A program made the position numbers and the translations under genes. Shown here piece after piece: positions 34,061 to 46,127 of a DNA stretch of 64,000 bases (the stretch's first letter is position 1; every line of letters starts with the position of its first letter). The stretch lies in contig CM057229.1 in the NCBI GenBank assembly GCA_029891385.1, positions 4,341,001 to 4,405,000 of the forward strand, in the 5' to 3' direction. Below the pieces are notes generated by a model that did no database searches, had not been told where the DNA came from, and saw only the letters and a list, made by a program, of their open reading frames with translations. Source of the DNA: Erythroxylum novogranatense (Eukaryota; Streptophyta; Magnoliopsida; Malpighiales; Erythroxylaceae).

Positions 34061-35486
34061 GGTGTAAATGGGTTTTCAAAAGAAAACCGACATGGAAGGT
34101 AATGTAATTACCTATAAAGCAAGGCTTGTGGCTAAAGGCTTTCGTCAAAGACAAGGAGTTGACTACGACGAGACCTTCAGCCCAGTAGTAATGCTTAAAT
34201 CCATTAGGATACTCCTAGCCATTGCCACTCATTATGATTATGAGATATGACAAATGGATGTGAAGACAGCTTTCCTAAATGGAAATCTAACTGAGGATGT
34301 GTATATGACACAACCTGAGGGCTTCACCTCCTATGATGGCGAAAAGGTATGCAAGCTTCAAAAATCCATCTATGGATTGAAACAAGCATCCAGGAGTTGG
34401 AATATCCGTTTTGATGAGGTAATCAAAGAGTTTGGTTTCTCACAAAATCCGGATGAATACTGTGTGTATAAGAAGGTTAATGGGACTGCAATCGTATTCC
34501 TTGTGCTGTATGTAGATGACATATTATTGCTAGGAAATGATGTCTCTATGCTGCAATCAGTCAAGATTTGGTTGTCCAAACAATTTGCCATGAAAGACCT
34601 TGGTGAAGCAACTTATATCCTTGGGATAAGGATCTATAGAGATAGATTAAAAAGGTTGCTTGGTCTTTCACAATCAACGTACATAGACAAGATGCTAAAA
34701 AGGTTTAGCATGGAGCAATCCAAGAGAGGGTACCTTCCCGTGACTCATGGGATAACACTCTCGAAATCTATATGTCCTAAGACACAAGATGAGAGGATGC
34801 GCATGGATATGATCCCGTATGCATCAGCGGTTGGATCTATCATGTATGCTATGCTATGTACGAGACCCGATGTATCATATGCTCTAAATGTTACGAGCAG
34901 ATACCAATCGGATCCTGGTGAGAGTCACTGGGTGGCTATCAAGAAGTTCCTCAAGTACTTGCGAAGGACTAAGGATGTTTTCTTGATATATGGAGATGGA
35001 GATCTCAAAGTGAGCGGGTATACAGATGCCGATTTTCAACTGATAAGGATGATTCCAAATCTCAATCAAGTTATGTATTCACACCGAAGCGGCGGGCGCT
35101 TAGTTGGAAGAGTTCCAAACAAGAGACGCATGGCGATTCAACAACCGAGGCAGAGTACATTGCCGCTTCAAGCAAAGAAGGAAGGCGGTTTGATCAAGAA
35201 GTTCATTCTTGAACTTGGTGTGGTTCCTAGCGTTGATGGGCCCATACTGATTGTATTGTGACAACAATGGGGCTATCTTGCAGCGAAGAACCAAGGTCTC
35301 ATCAACGATCCAAACACGCACTCGCAGATATCATTTGATAAGGAGATCATAGGACGTGGTGATGTCCAGACGAGAGAGTTCCGCCGAGCGAATATTGTTG
35401 ATCCGCTGACGAAGCCATTGTCACAAAAGAGTTTTGATTCTCATGTACTCACCTATGGTATTAGATATCAAGGCGATTGGCTTTAG
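34020..35486 (+). pseudogene. Ty1/copia reverse transcriptase and RNase H, broken
   Basis: It copies element RNA into DNA and removes the RNA strand. Readable motifs in order are YKARLVAKGF and ETFSPVV (34068-34247), QMDVKTAFLNG (from 34251), CKLQKSIYGLKQASRSW, and the catalytic LYVDDILLLG at about 34500-34535. RNase H begins near SGYTDADFQ (about 35015). Breaks: TGG to TGA at 34248-34250, a one-base loss near 34080, and frameshifts after 35045 and 35262. The last part, from VDPLTKPL to GDWL, is open again and stops at 35484-35486, just before the purine tract. The break density shows an old copy. Confidence 0.88.
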
Positions 35487-35500
35487 GTCAAGTGGGAGAT
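35487..35500 (+). other. Polypurine tract of the copia element
   Basis: GTCAAGTGGGAGAT lies directly before the 3' LTR start TGTTAGAG. AAGTGGGAGA is the usual copia-type tract in plants. Confidence 0.75.
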
Positions 35501-37352
35501 TGTTAGAGTAGTGCCCTAAAGGCAATCACCTTTAGCGCATTTTGTACAAATTTGTGTACAGTCTTTATGAATAAATAAAGAAAGGCATATTTCATTAATT
35601 TGTTGTTCATTATTTATGAACTGATATAGATCTGTAATCAAATTAATGAATTCCATGATATATGACATAGCATGAAGGAAATTATGATGTGATCATACTA
35701 CTGAGATTCCTATCATGTGCAATTATGTCAATATCTAAATTATCCCTAGTCATAGGATTACCGAGGTCGACATCGTAATCCGGAGAGACTAGCACATCTC
35801 AAGCTCCTTGATTTGATCAAGCAAAGGATCTCTAAACCGTAAATATGAGATATTTAGGTTGAGATGTGGATGCTTACTAGAGGTAGTAAGTACATCGATG
35901 ACTGCTATGAGATCATCACATGGATGTCCTATTCTAATGTCGTTGATAATCTCATCATAGCAATGGTGCAAGTATCCTTAGACTTGAGGTGCTCAAGGAT
36001 ATCTTGGATACTGATTTTGTGCTTTGACTCCATTCCTTGTTGCCTTACAGAGGTTGCTCATAGGGTGGTGATCGGGTACAGCTTGAGGTATTCGAAGGTA
36101 ATTGGGTAGCCAATAGAGGATTCACCACTTCTGTGATAGCAGAAGATGATACCCATGGCCTCTTGTCGTGGTCATTACTTGAAAGTCTCGTCGAGCATAT
36201 ATGTCATGAAGAGTGTCTTGGTGACATATTAAGTAATGAGTCTCGTGACAAGAACCGATATCACTGACTAGATTTGACTTAGTCAGCCTAGTAAGAGTTG
36301 ACACATTGCCCATACTCATAACCAAGTGGGGTATAGCACGGTGAAAGGACGAATTGCACGGTAATTGTCTATGGAAAGGTTCGTGATATGGTTCATGATG
36401 AATACATGTTCATTCGTCAAACCAATTACTTTCCAGTCAATTGGGGGTCATGATGTGTTGCTAGATACCGCTCATGACTTGCTTAGATTAAGTGTTAATC
36501 TAAGTGGCCAACATAACCGGGAACCTAATGGGTCACACGCATAAGAGTGTCTCGGAGAACTCGTAAAATAGTTTTGGACAGAGTTCCAATAAAAGGAGAG
36601 CAATCGGATTAAATGGATCCCGATGAGATCAAGATATGTCTTGATGAGATCGCGACATCGATATTGCTGAGACAGGTTTCCGGGGGTTTTTCCCATACCG
36701 GGACTCGATAGGACCGACCCCAGTGTGACTGGACCACTTCAGCATTTATTTATATATATATATAATTGATTAATTAATTAATTAATTAATTAATTAATAT
36801 ATATGCTAGTTACGTGGAAAGGGAATGGAAGAAGCATTGGAAGCTTCTCTTTTACATGCTTAGTCATTAAAAAGCCATTAATGACTAAAAGACAAATGAG
36901 AATGGATGAAAGAAGATGATGCTCGTTGGTGGAGAGATGGGTGTCGAATGGAGAAAGGAAAAAGTGTTTTTCCTTTGATCTTCATCAACGATTTTTCTCC
37001 ATGGTGATTGTGGGTTGAAGAAAGTGTTTCTAAAACCTAAGGTTCATCATCTTTCATCCAAAGCTTCATCTCTTCTTCACCAAGCTTTTCCATTGTTGAT
37101 TCAAGCTCTCCAAGGACAAAGGTAAGAGCTAGCACTCTTTAATTTGTTCTATCTATTCCCGGGTCAAAGGGTTTGTCCCGGTTAGGTTCTCCGATCTCTG
37201 CGTGGATACCGTTAGAGACGGTCTCCTTTGGTCGTTCGGTTTGAGTTTGTTATATATACACATGGATCCTGGCTTTCGGAAAGGTCCTGGAACAAAAATT
37301 TTTGTTTTTCCGCACCGTGGGCATGTGATGCTCACACCGGGATTTTCCTACA
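35501..37352 (+). mobile_element. 3' LTR of the Ty1/copia element, 1852 bp
   Basis: It starts TGTTAGAGTAGTGCCC after the purine tract and most likely ends ...TTTTCCTACA at 37352. The end is inferred from TG...CA ends and from transposase-like sequence resuming on the other strand soon after; the 5' LTR that would prove it is outside the window. It contains an AT microsatellite (36746-36806). No coding gene is seen. The next five bases are ATCAG. Confidence 0.7.
36746..36806. repeat. AT microsatellite
   Basis: A (TA)n run followed by repeated ATTA units and another TA run, inside the copia 3' LTR. Confidence 0.95.
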
Positions 37353-37496
37353 ATCAGTAGTTAAATACTAAACATTTGACATAACATTCTGCATAAACAT
37401 AAGTGAAACATTAAAAATATGCATCTAATCATCGCAAATTAACATAAAACAATTACAAACATAACATTTCAAACAATATAAACAATTTACTTACAT

Positions 37497-40400
37497 TCAG
37501 TCATCATGATCAAGAATTTGAAAATCATCATCATTAAGTACATTGTCATTGGATTCTTCATCACTAATATATTCGAGCAAAGTATCCTCATTGTCGTTGA
37601 AGTCATCCTGAGTATAGTGTTCATCTGTTTGTAAGATAAGATGGGCTTGGACTTCATCTACTTGAACTATGTTGGGATCGACATCTCTCCTATGGAATGA
37701 TGATATATCTGCATCTTCTACTAGAATGTCTTTGTTATCAAACTCCAATCCCATTTCTTGATAGACTTCATTTGCATCCTCACCCAGTTGACCAATATCC
37801 CTTTCACAAAAATCAAAGACATTCCTTTGTTGAAACTTTTGAACAACCTTCCAATTGCTACCCAATATAGTATCGTTAACATAGAAAACTTGTTTGATTT
37901 GATTTGCAAGGATAAAAGGATCATTATCATACCATTTCTTACTAACATTTATAGTAGTAATATGCTCGTTCACTTTCATGTCAGTTGGATCAAATCATTT
38001 GCATTTAACTAGAATAACCTTCTTATCCTTAATGTAGTGCATCTCTATTATTTCACATATGACACCGTAGAAGTCAATGAAATCATCTCAACCCATTAAC
38101 AATGCAACCTATGTATTTCTTCCCATAAATATGAGGCCCATATGCTAAACTATATAATGTTGTTATCACTTCTTGTACATTACGGTTATATAACCGTACC
38201 ATTTACACAACAAATTGAAAAGAAATATGAGGATGAGACAAATTCTCATATTTTTATAATTTGCAATCAATATGAAACTTACTTGATTTCTATACCATGA
38301 TACAAACTTCTGCCTATGTCTTCCTTCAACATTAATAATCCCTTTGCTACGAATTGTCTCTTTGTTCTCTCTATTTAAAAAAGACAACGATGATAACATC
38401 TTAGAGTGAATGAAGAAATTTGTATTATGATTGTTTGAATGAGAAGGAAAATATGTAATCTATGTATGTATCAACTTTCTAGCAATTGCTCAAAATATAC
38501 CAATGGGTGATTTCGAATTTATATTTAGTTAACTCCTCATATTTATCCACACCAAATGGCCTAGCTTTTTAGGAGAAAATAAACAACGCACTGTCGTCAT
38601 GAAAATTGAAGTTACAGTCTGGTCTATTAAATCATGTCTCCATATCAGTTAAGTAGACTAAAAAAAAGTCAAGTATTCATTTCCTATATAAGGCTCTGCA
38701 ATAGACCCTTATAGTCGAGCTTGGTTACGTACATAACATTTAAGAGAGCATAAAAACCTGAACATAATCAATTATGAACTTAGGAATTATTACAAAAAAA
38801 TAAGATAGAAAAAATTTGTTAAATTTAACATTAATTACCTTTCAATCGGAAACATCCATCGAAATTGAACCGGTCTACAAAGTTTTGCTTCATATGGTAA
38901 GTGAATTGTCAAATGAACCATAACATTAAAAAACGATGGGGGAATAATAGTTCAAGCTTATATAGAATCAATGCTATGTCTTTTTTCATTTTATCAAACT
39001 CTTCAACTTTAAGTGTCTTGCAACATAATTGCTTAAAAACCTCTTCCAATTGACCCAAAGTAACTAACACATCCTTCAACAAATACCTACATATTCTAAC
39101 AGAAAGTAATCGTTACAAAAGTTCAGCACAATCATGACTTTTCAACTCTGACACTTTTCCCTCTTTAACATTCACACAATGACCTATTTTTTATGCATAC
39201 CCAGCAAGAAATTTGAATGATAGGAGGAATTGACAGAATGATTGTTTCTCACTTTTTGACATGTTGTAACAAGCAGCAGGAATAATGTATGACCCATTAT
39301 CTCTTCTTTTCAAATGCAAGTTCTTTATAATATTCGTATCTTTTAAGTCATGTCTAGCCTTAATTGTGTCTTTGGATTTCCCATCAATTCCGATGACAGT
39401 CCCTAAAATGGAGTCATAAATGTGTTTCTCAATATGCATGACATCAATATTGTGCCTCACTAGTAATTCCTTCCAATATGACAAGTTGAAAAATATGTTT
39501 TTTTTGTCCAATTTAGGTCGACAACATTTCTCTTTCACTTTCTATTACTTAGGTGTTTGCCAGGTATCATGTCACCTATATGTGATAACTGATAAATAAT
39601 GTCATCACCGAACAACTACATCGGAGCTTCATCCAATTCTACTGTGCCATTAAACAGTTTACTTTTTCACCATCTATGCCTATTTTCTAAATAATGACAA
39701 TGACTCGTATAACATATTTTACTTCGTATCCTTATTGAATATGTTTGATGGTTACATACAGGGCAAGTCATATACCCTTTAGTGCTCCACCCAGACAAAT
39801 TCCCATAAGTTGGGAAATCATTTATATTCTACAAAACAACAGCATGCATTATAAATGTTTCACCTTCAACAACATCAAAAGCTTGTAATCCAAATTCCCA
39901 TAGATTGTTTAAGTCATCAATTAATGGTTGTATATATACATTAATGTCCTTACCAGGAGCAGTATGTCTTGGAATAAGCAAAGACAACAACATAAAAGGC
40001 TCCTTCATACATTTCCATGGAGGTAAATTGTATGGGACTAGAATCACCGGCCACATGCTATATGAAGTACTCATATTATCGAAAGGATTAAACCTTACTA
40101 AGGCCAATCCAAGTCGAACATTACGACAATCTCGTGCAAACCATGCAAACTTTCTATAAATTTCTTTCTATGTCATTGAGTCTGTTAGATGACACATAAT
40201 GTTATCATCAATGCTTTTCTCTTTAGGCCACCTCATATTTATGGCTACTTTTTTGACATAAAAAGTCTTTGTAATCGTGGTTTAATAGGGAAGTATTAAA
40301 GGATTTTATTTGGTATCTTTTTCCCTCTCTCATCATCCACCTACCACCTTGATGTACGACAAATAGGACACTTCTGAAGATCTTTACTTTCCTTCCAAAA

Positions 40401-41090
40401 AAGGAACACAATCATACTTATAAGCATGAATTGAAAGATATCCCAATCCAAGGTCCCTTAACAATTTCTTTGCATCATAGTAAGATTTCGGCAACTTGTG
40501 TTCAATAGGTAATGCATTGTTCAATAAGTCAATAAACATGTCAAAGGACTTGTTACTTCATTTATTATAAACATTCAAATGCAATAACTTCACAACAAAT
40601 GATAGTTGTGAGAAATTTGACGACCCCAGATATAATTGTTCTTAAGAAACTTTCAATAACTTCCCAAAATTATCTTCAGTAGTACTACCAATTATGTCAG
40701 GCATTCTTGTTTCATTCATAGTCTCCATATAATTCTGACAATCATCTAACATTTCGTCAATCCCATCATCACCATCATCATTCACGTCACAATCATCTAC
40801 ATCATTATTGTTAATGTTATCATAACATATACTGCCGTTTCTACTGTAACTTGCTTCCTTACGTTCACCACGATAAAGCCATGGAGTATAAATTTATCTA
40901 TGCCTCAGATTAGCAAGTGATTATATACCACATCTTAAATTTGGAAGTAAACATTTAAGCAATTGATGTATGGACAATGGATACTACATTCATAACCCAT
41001 TTGATGTTTTGCAAATTGCATGAAACTCTTAACTCCTTTTATGTATTCCGTTGACCATTTTCGATGAGACATTCAACTTTTATCTATCTA
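37497..41090 (-). pseudogene. En/Spm (CACTA) transposase, TNP2/TNPD type, decayed
   Basis: Read from 41090 downward, the usual plant CACTA transposase order is visible. First is the transposase-associated domain (TEYIKGVKSFMQFAKHQMGY, about 41060-40930). Next is the TNP2 core, with MSTSYSMWPVILVPYNLPPW (about 40080) and YGNLSGWSTKGYMTCPVC (about 39800). Then come YWKELLVRHNIDVMHIEKHI (about 39480), a DUF4218-like part (about 39190-38860) and a DUF4216-like part ending in WKVVQKFQ (about 37860). The acidic C-terminus is open at 37979-37497. TGG codons have become stops at 41073-41075 (TGA) and 40168-40170 (TAG), with more stops and frameshifts elsewhere. It would have cut and pasted DNA with CACTA ends. 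Introns are likely in the original gene but not resolved. Confidence 0.85.
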
Positions 41091-41940
41091 GCTATACAAT
41101 AAAAGAAGAGAACTCATTTTCTAAGAGGTTCAAATTCTTTTAGAAATGAACTGAGATCATAAGCTTTCAGGGCTCATTTTGAGGTCATTCCTAGTTCTGC
41201 AATCATGATAAATGGCTAAAGGAAGCTCTAAAAGCAATCACATACTGTAGGGAGAATAATAATAGAGAAGATTACAACACCTGCAAATTTTAAGTATGGA
41301 ACAATCTCTTTGTATAGTGCAATAGCTTCCTCCAAACCTTGACAAGGAATATGTAAACCATAGCATAAAGAATCCAACAAAATACAACAGAGGGCTTTAG
41401 TTGAACATGTAGTGGGCAAGGAGAATATACCTAAAGATGCCACACAAATTCTTTGATTTTGGCTCTAATCAAATAGAGGAAGACATAATTTGCAAAAAAA
41501 ATCTATACATAATCACCAACTAATACAAAAATTGAACATGAAACACAAAAAAAGATGAACACAGTTAGGGGTTTAACATTGGTTAACAAATGACATAAAC
41601 AACTGGACTCACCTTCGACTATAGGAAGCGGTGGGAGAACTCGAAGAGGTTAAAGAACAAGCAAAAGGTGAGAAGCCAGATGAAGAGTACAATATTTGAG
41701 ATACAAAAGAAGGAGGGCAGAAGGTAGATGAACAAAAGAGGGTCGGTTGAGCTTCAATAGCAAAGTTTCGGTGAAAATGGGAGGGAAGGAAAAGCACACA
41801 AAATGACGTCGTCCCAGGGATGACATCGTCTCACTTATTTTTTTAACTTGTTCACCTTTTTGCAACAAACAATACTATGGTAGCCAATGGTAGACAATTC
41901 GCTACCAATTATAACAATGTCACCAAAACCCAAGTATTTT
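41091..41940. other. No gene recognised; probable 5' flank of the CACTA transposase
   Basis: Short minus-strand ORFs (for example 41228-41443, 71 codons, hydrophobic C-terminus) have no recognisable family. Near 41806-41830 there are two GACGTCGTC/GACATCGTC repeats. At 41878-41914 GGTAGCCAATGGTAGACAA and GCTACCAATT look like an inverted GGTAGC/GCTACC pair. This may be CACTA promoter and subterminal sequence. Confidence 0.35.
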
Positions 41941-42790
41941 CTTTACATTCTTAATTTTCTTAATTGATTAATGTATATGAGGTATTCCTATTACAAATAA
42001 CAAAATGAAAAATTTGTCTTCTGCAATTATATAAGCAATTGTTCTTGATTTGCTTCATTTTTGGGAATTACTAATCTTTAATTTTAATTTGGTAGATAAA
42101 CGAAAAAAAATTGGAAAATTTTTAAAAATTAATATCTTCTTTTTGTTATTAGTTGAATTAATAAGGAATGTAAGCCACATTTAATGTTTACCAAATTTAT
42201 CACTAACATGACAACATATACCATTTAGCCCTTAATATACCATTAACCTTATTATTTGTATAAAAAGATATATTTAATTTAAATACCTAAGGTTTTTGCG
42301 AAGAAGTACGTTTAGTCGCAGAAGACTATTTTCGCGACTAACCACCACACTTAGTCACAGATGGTACGCAATTTGCTACCAAATTTTCACATCCTTGCCA
42401 AGACTGAAGCAATCTCTTTAATTTCTTAATTTTCTTAATTGATTAATATATATGAGGTATTCCTAATACATCATACAAAATGAAAATTTTATCTTCTCAC
42501 TTATATATGCAATTGTTCTTCATTTGCTTAATTTTTAGGAATGGCTAATCTTTAATTTTAATTCGGTAGATAAACAAGATTAAATTGAAAACTTATATAT
42601 GCAATTGTTCTTCATTTGCTTAATTTTTGGGAATGAATAATCTTTAATTTTAATTTGGTTGATAAACAAAATTAAATTGGAAACTTTTTTAAAATTAATA
42701 TCTTATTTTTGCTATTAATTGAATTAATAAGAAATGCAAACTAAATTTCATTATTACCAATGAATCAATGTTTAGTGAACATGACAACAT
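41941..42790. repeat. Imperfect direct repeats, AT-rich
   Basis: A block starting TTCTTAATTTTCTTAATTGA (about 41949) recurs from about 42424, and part of it (ATGCAATTGTTCTTCATTTG) occurs at about 42508 and again at about 42600. Between them, 42296-42395 carries AGTCGC...GCGACT-type inverted repeats and a second GGTACGCAATTTGCTACC-like motif similar to 41878-41914. The structure is a partial tandem duplication of about 470 bp, with a shorter nested duplication. Confidence 0.6.
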
Positions 42791-43920
42791 CATTCTTGTT
42801 CCCTTCATCTACCATTGACCTTATTAGTCGAACCATGTATTAGTTGCTACATTTGACGTTTTTCCACCAAATAAAATAGATCGTAACATATTAATTAATA
42901 GTACTTTTAAACAACTACAGTAAACAGAAATGACATTGTTTATGTAAACAAGAAAAATGATGTCGTTTTGTATTAGGTTTTCAATCACAAGCATAATAAA
43001 AGGCTCATCCATTCTTGTTCATGCCATCAACATTTCTCAAAATCCTCCATCCTACAAACCACTGTCTCCTCTCTTCTGTTTGAGTTTTGTATTATGGTCA
43101 TCATCGTCAAAGAACCATCATTAACTGAATCGGTATTGTTCTTTTGTTCTATTTTCATTAATGAAGTTGTGCTAAGTTTAACTTATACCTTTAGGTGTTT
43201 GTTGTGAGTTCTTAATTATGCATTTGATGTATGGGTTATGTTTATGGTAATGTTTCGAAGATGATTTACCATCCGTTTTTGTTATTTGTATATGGCTTGG
43301 TTTCTTCCCAACGACCTTTAATGCTTCCCTCATCAAAGCGTCGTAACTATTTGATGAAAGGTCTTCAAGACCATTTATATAGCCCAATATAGATAATACT
43401 ATATTTATGTACATGAAGAACATAGTCATGTCTATTCTACTTTAAATTCTAAAATTTGCATATGATACAAACTTCACAATAAATTTATGAAATTTTAGTA
43501 AGGGTAACTTTCATATCATTAGGCACATTGAAGATATATAAGTGTTAAATTGGACTACTTTCATTTATCATCAAAATCGGAGTTGAACATATCATCATTT
43601 ATTCTAAATCGACATTTGCATAATATACCTTTTAATATTATTAATTAAGGAATGTCTATATGACGACTAGTTCCAGATAGTACTAATTCATTTTGTTGGG
43701 AGGAATGTGACAAAATTGCCCTACTGAAGAAATAAACAATACAGAAAAATCTCTTCTTCATACACTAATGATTCTTTGCCTTCTACAGCTGTTCTTCTGC
43801 TTCAAGATGTTTAGTATCATCGGAACAACGTCACTTTCCTTATTATATAAATCTCATTTTCTTTTATGAAGCTATTATATGTATTCACATTTGATGGTAT
43901 ATACCACATGTTGTTTTAAG
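42791..43920. other. No gene recognised
   Basis: AT-rich. There is an 83-codon minus-strand ORF (43178-43429) of unknown identity and a short plus-strand frame from ATG 43094 to a GT at about 43132. Nothing here could be assigned. Confidence 0.4.
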
Positions 43921-44325
43921 CTTCCTTGAATCTCGAAGATGAAATGTATGCCCATAAAGGTGGGAACGATGTCACAATGGTCCGTAAAGGATTAGGAAAT
44001 CGGTTGTTTTGGAAAATTCCACATACTTCGTCTAGTCATTCACGCATACTTGTCACTCCAATTTCGGTTCGTTTAACGGTTTACTACTTTAATAATATCT
44101 AAATTCTATACCGATTATGTTTTAGGTAAACCGTTTCTTATTGGCAGTTCTTCTAGAGAACTTGTCTTCCGTACTAAATTTGGCGACTCATTCACTGTAT
44201 TCTCTAAAAGTTTAGCTACAGTGGAAACGCTGTTGCAAGAGGGTGTGAAACTACACCTGAGGGAAGAACTATCACTATTTCAATTGGTGCCTTCAAACGT
44301 ACAAGGACCCTTCTTGGGAATCTAA
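43921..44325 (+). CDS. Unidentified spliced ORF, possibly a captured gene fragment
   Basis: A frame runs from an AG at 43920 (acceptor-like TTGTTTTAAG) through 44070. It then continues in phase from 44126 to a TAA at 44323-44325 if GTTTAACGG...TATGTTTTAG (44071-44125, 55 bp) is removed as an intron. The two exons give about 115 residues of ordinary, non-repetitive composition; examples are KGGNDVTMVRKGLGNRLFWK in exon 1 and SRELVFRTKFGDSFTVFSKS in exon 2. I do not recognise the family. The intron is short for a plant. It lies between the CACTA transposase and CACTA-type subterminal repeats, so capture of a host exon by the transposon is one reading. Chance is the other. Confidence 0.3.
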
Positions 44326-44800
44326 ACATCAGGAACTCATTTATATTTACCGACTCTCATGCCACTTGGAATCTAAAAAAATAATTATATCATTGTCATT
44401 TATCGATGCAATCAACGGGACTCAACGTTAAAGTTGATTTATTGTTGTATCTGTAAGAATTTGTCAAACAACCTCTCAACTACTTAGGAGTTAAGCTGCG
44501 TAGTATTGAGTGTGGACTATTATTGTTGTTATTCTATGACTGTGAGAATTGTTAACCTTCTAATTCAAAGTTCGTACTACTTCATATATCATATTATTAT
44601 ATTGATACAATTATTAAAATTTTTATAAGCGATTTTGTCACTATTAGTAAATATTAATGATTAATTAATACTACTATTTAATACTTAAAATTATGTTATG
44701 TATTTTTCCAACAATACGTTGTAAACATTTAAAACAAATCTCCAATAAAACATATTTTAACTATGATATATTATAAAAATATTAGTTTAACAGTTTCGAA
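44326..44800. other. No gene recognised
   Basis: AT-rich, with stops in all frames. Nothing assigned. Confidence 0.4.
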
Positions 44801-45010
44801 AAATGTTAACCCTTTAGTGACAATTTTAACAAATGATCGCAAAATGTGTTGCAAATTACTATGGAACCTTTAGTGACGATTTTCAGAAAAAGTCACCGAT
44901 TGCTGACCATTTAGTGACGATCAAAATAAAATTTATCACCAAATATTGATCCTTTGGTGACACTTCTCAAATATTTTCATCAAATGGTTACTTTTAGCGA
45001 CAATGCAAAA
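44801..45010. repeat. CACTA-type subterminal repeats
   Basis: A motif TTTAGTGACGA and variants occurs about five times: near 44814, 44870, 44909, 44952 (TTTGGTGACAC) and 44993 (TTTTAGCGACA). Short direct repeats of this kind flank the termini of plant CACTA elements (family knowledge). I found no clear CACTA terminal inverted repeat, so the border is unresolved. Confidence 0.5.
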
Positions 45011-45705
45011 ATTTGAGGTAATAAGTTTTTCAAGTTTGGATTAACTTTTAATTAAATAAAATTTTTTATTTTTATTTTTATTTTGATTTTCAATTTTAAA
45101 TTATTTTATGTAAAAATATTTAAATTTATTACTTAATATCATTTTAATAAGTCAAATTTGAAGGATAAATCAAGTGTAATTAAGTTTAATATCTCAAGTG
45201 TAATTAAGTTTAGTATCTAACATAGTTAAAGTTAAGGATCAACACATTTTATTTTAAAGCATAAACTAATTATATCTTTTGAAAAATTTTAGTAAATAAT
45301 ATATATCTTTGAATCTTTATTTTTGTTATGATTTTTTTATAAAGTTCAGTTATTGTAACCTTGGGTATATATCAACTTTTGTTATCGGATCATCTTGAAA
45401 ATTTATACCAAAAGAAAAATTGATTCTGCTGTCCATTGGAATTATAACCCTTTATTTATCCTTTTTAATAAAATTAACAAAAAAGAAAATATTTTTATAA
45501 CCTTAGAAAATAGAAACAGTTTTCTAGCACGTATTATGGTGGCGGGGAGGGTCTTGACATTATTTGATGAAGAGAACGCGCAGAGGAGATGTGGAAGATA
45601 ATCGATCAATAATCAATTACTTGTATTGTTATAATACGCAGTACTTAATTTTTTAAGCATTTAATAAAATTCAAGCCTTTTTCTTTTTTACTTTGTGGCC
45701 ATTAT
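45011..45705. other. No gene recognised; AT-rich spacer
   Basis: A 68-codon plus-strand ORF at 45395-45601 has no recognisable domain. Otherwise homopolymer-rich. It may be flank of the CACTA element or of gypsy-2. Confidence 0.4.
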
Positions 45706-46099
45706 TGTTATGCTTTCAACAGAGCCCAAGGATGATGCTGGCCCAAGCAATATCCACTCAGTGAGGAGGAGCAATCGAATTAGACAGCCACCAATCAGAT
45801 TGCAAGGTTTTGTATGGAGAGACACGTCACAAGCCAAGGAATAACCGTTATGGTCCTCACAAGGAATTGCATGCACTCTGTAGTGTATTTAGATCATGAT
45901 GGTACCTAGAATAAGGAATCTATTCTGTTATGACATCAGACTATTCTCTCATCATTTCTCATTCTCTCTGAATTTCTCATCCCTTTCTTGTGACTTTTCC
46001 CTTGAAAGATTGTATTTCTTCTTGTTGAGACTCAATCAAATTGCAGTTGATTGCTTGCTTACTATTTTATTGCTGTTATTGTGGAAATATAACCTTACA
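45706..46099 (+). mobile_element. Probable 5' LTR of gypsy-2 (about 394 bp)
   Basis: The right end, ...ATAACCTTACA at 46099, is followed one base later by a primer-site-like TGGTGCTTTCATTGAG and then gag. The start is uncertain; TGTTATGC at 45706 is the best TG candidate. Chromovirus elements of the Reina type have LTRs of this short size (family knowledge). A frame at 45710-45842 reading SVRRSNRIRQPPIRLQGFVW looks like a basic retro-element polyprotein segment. It complicates the call: the LTR could start later and this could be the tail of another element. Confidence 0.4.
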
Positions 46100-46100
46100 T

Positions 46101-46116
46101 TGGTGCTTTCATTGAG
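46101..46116 (+). other. Probable primer-binding site of gypsy-2
   Basis: TGGTGCTTTCATTGAG stands just after the inferred LTR end and 11 bases before the gag ATG. TGG at the start fits pairing with a tRNA CCA end. The tRNA species was not determined. Confidence 0.5.
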
Positions 46117-46127
46117 CCTCTATACAG

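Noticed and set aside
36746..36806. Possible matrix-attachment or origin-like AT tract
   Set aside because: A plain microsatellite inside an LTR explains it. Nothing specific points to an origin.
37353..37357. ATCAG after the copia 3' LTR, identical to the ATCAG after LARD-1
   Set aside because: Tempting as a copia target duplication, but the left copia end is outside the window. The ATCAG at 10391 is better explained as part of the primer site. Not usable as evidence.
41228..41443. 71-codon minus-strand ORF with a hydrophobic end
   Set aside because: No family resemblance, no neighbouring exon signals, upstream of a decayed transposase. Too weak to list as a gene.
45710..45842. Independent small gene reading SVRRSNRIRQPPIRLQGFVW
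   Set aside because: The basic, proline-rich pattern is common in retro-element polyproteins, and the frame is short without context. Kept only as a note under the gypsy-2 LTR.
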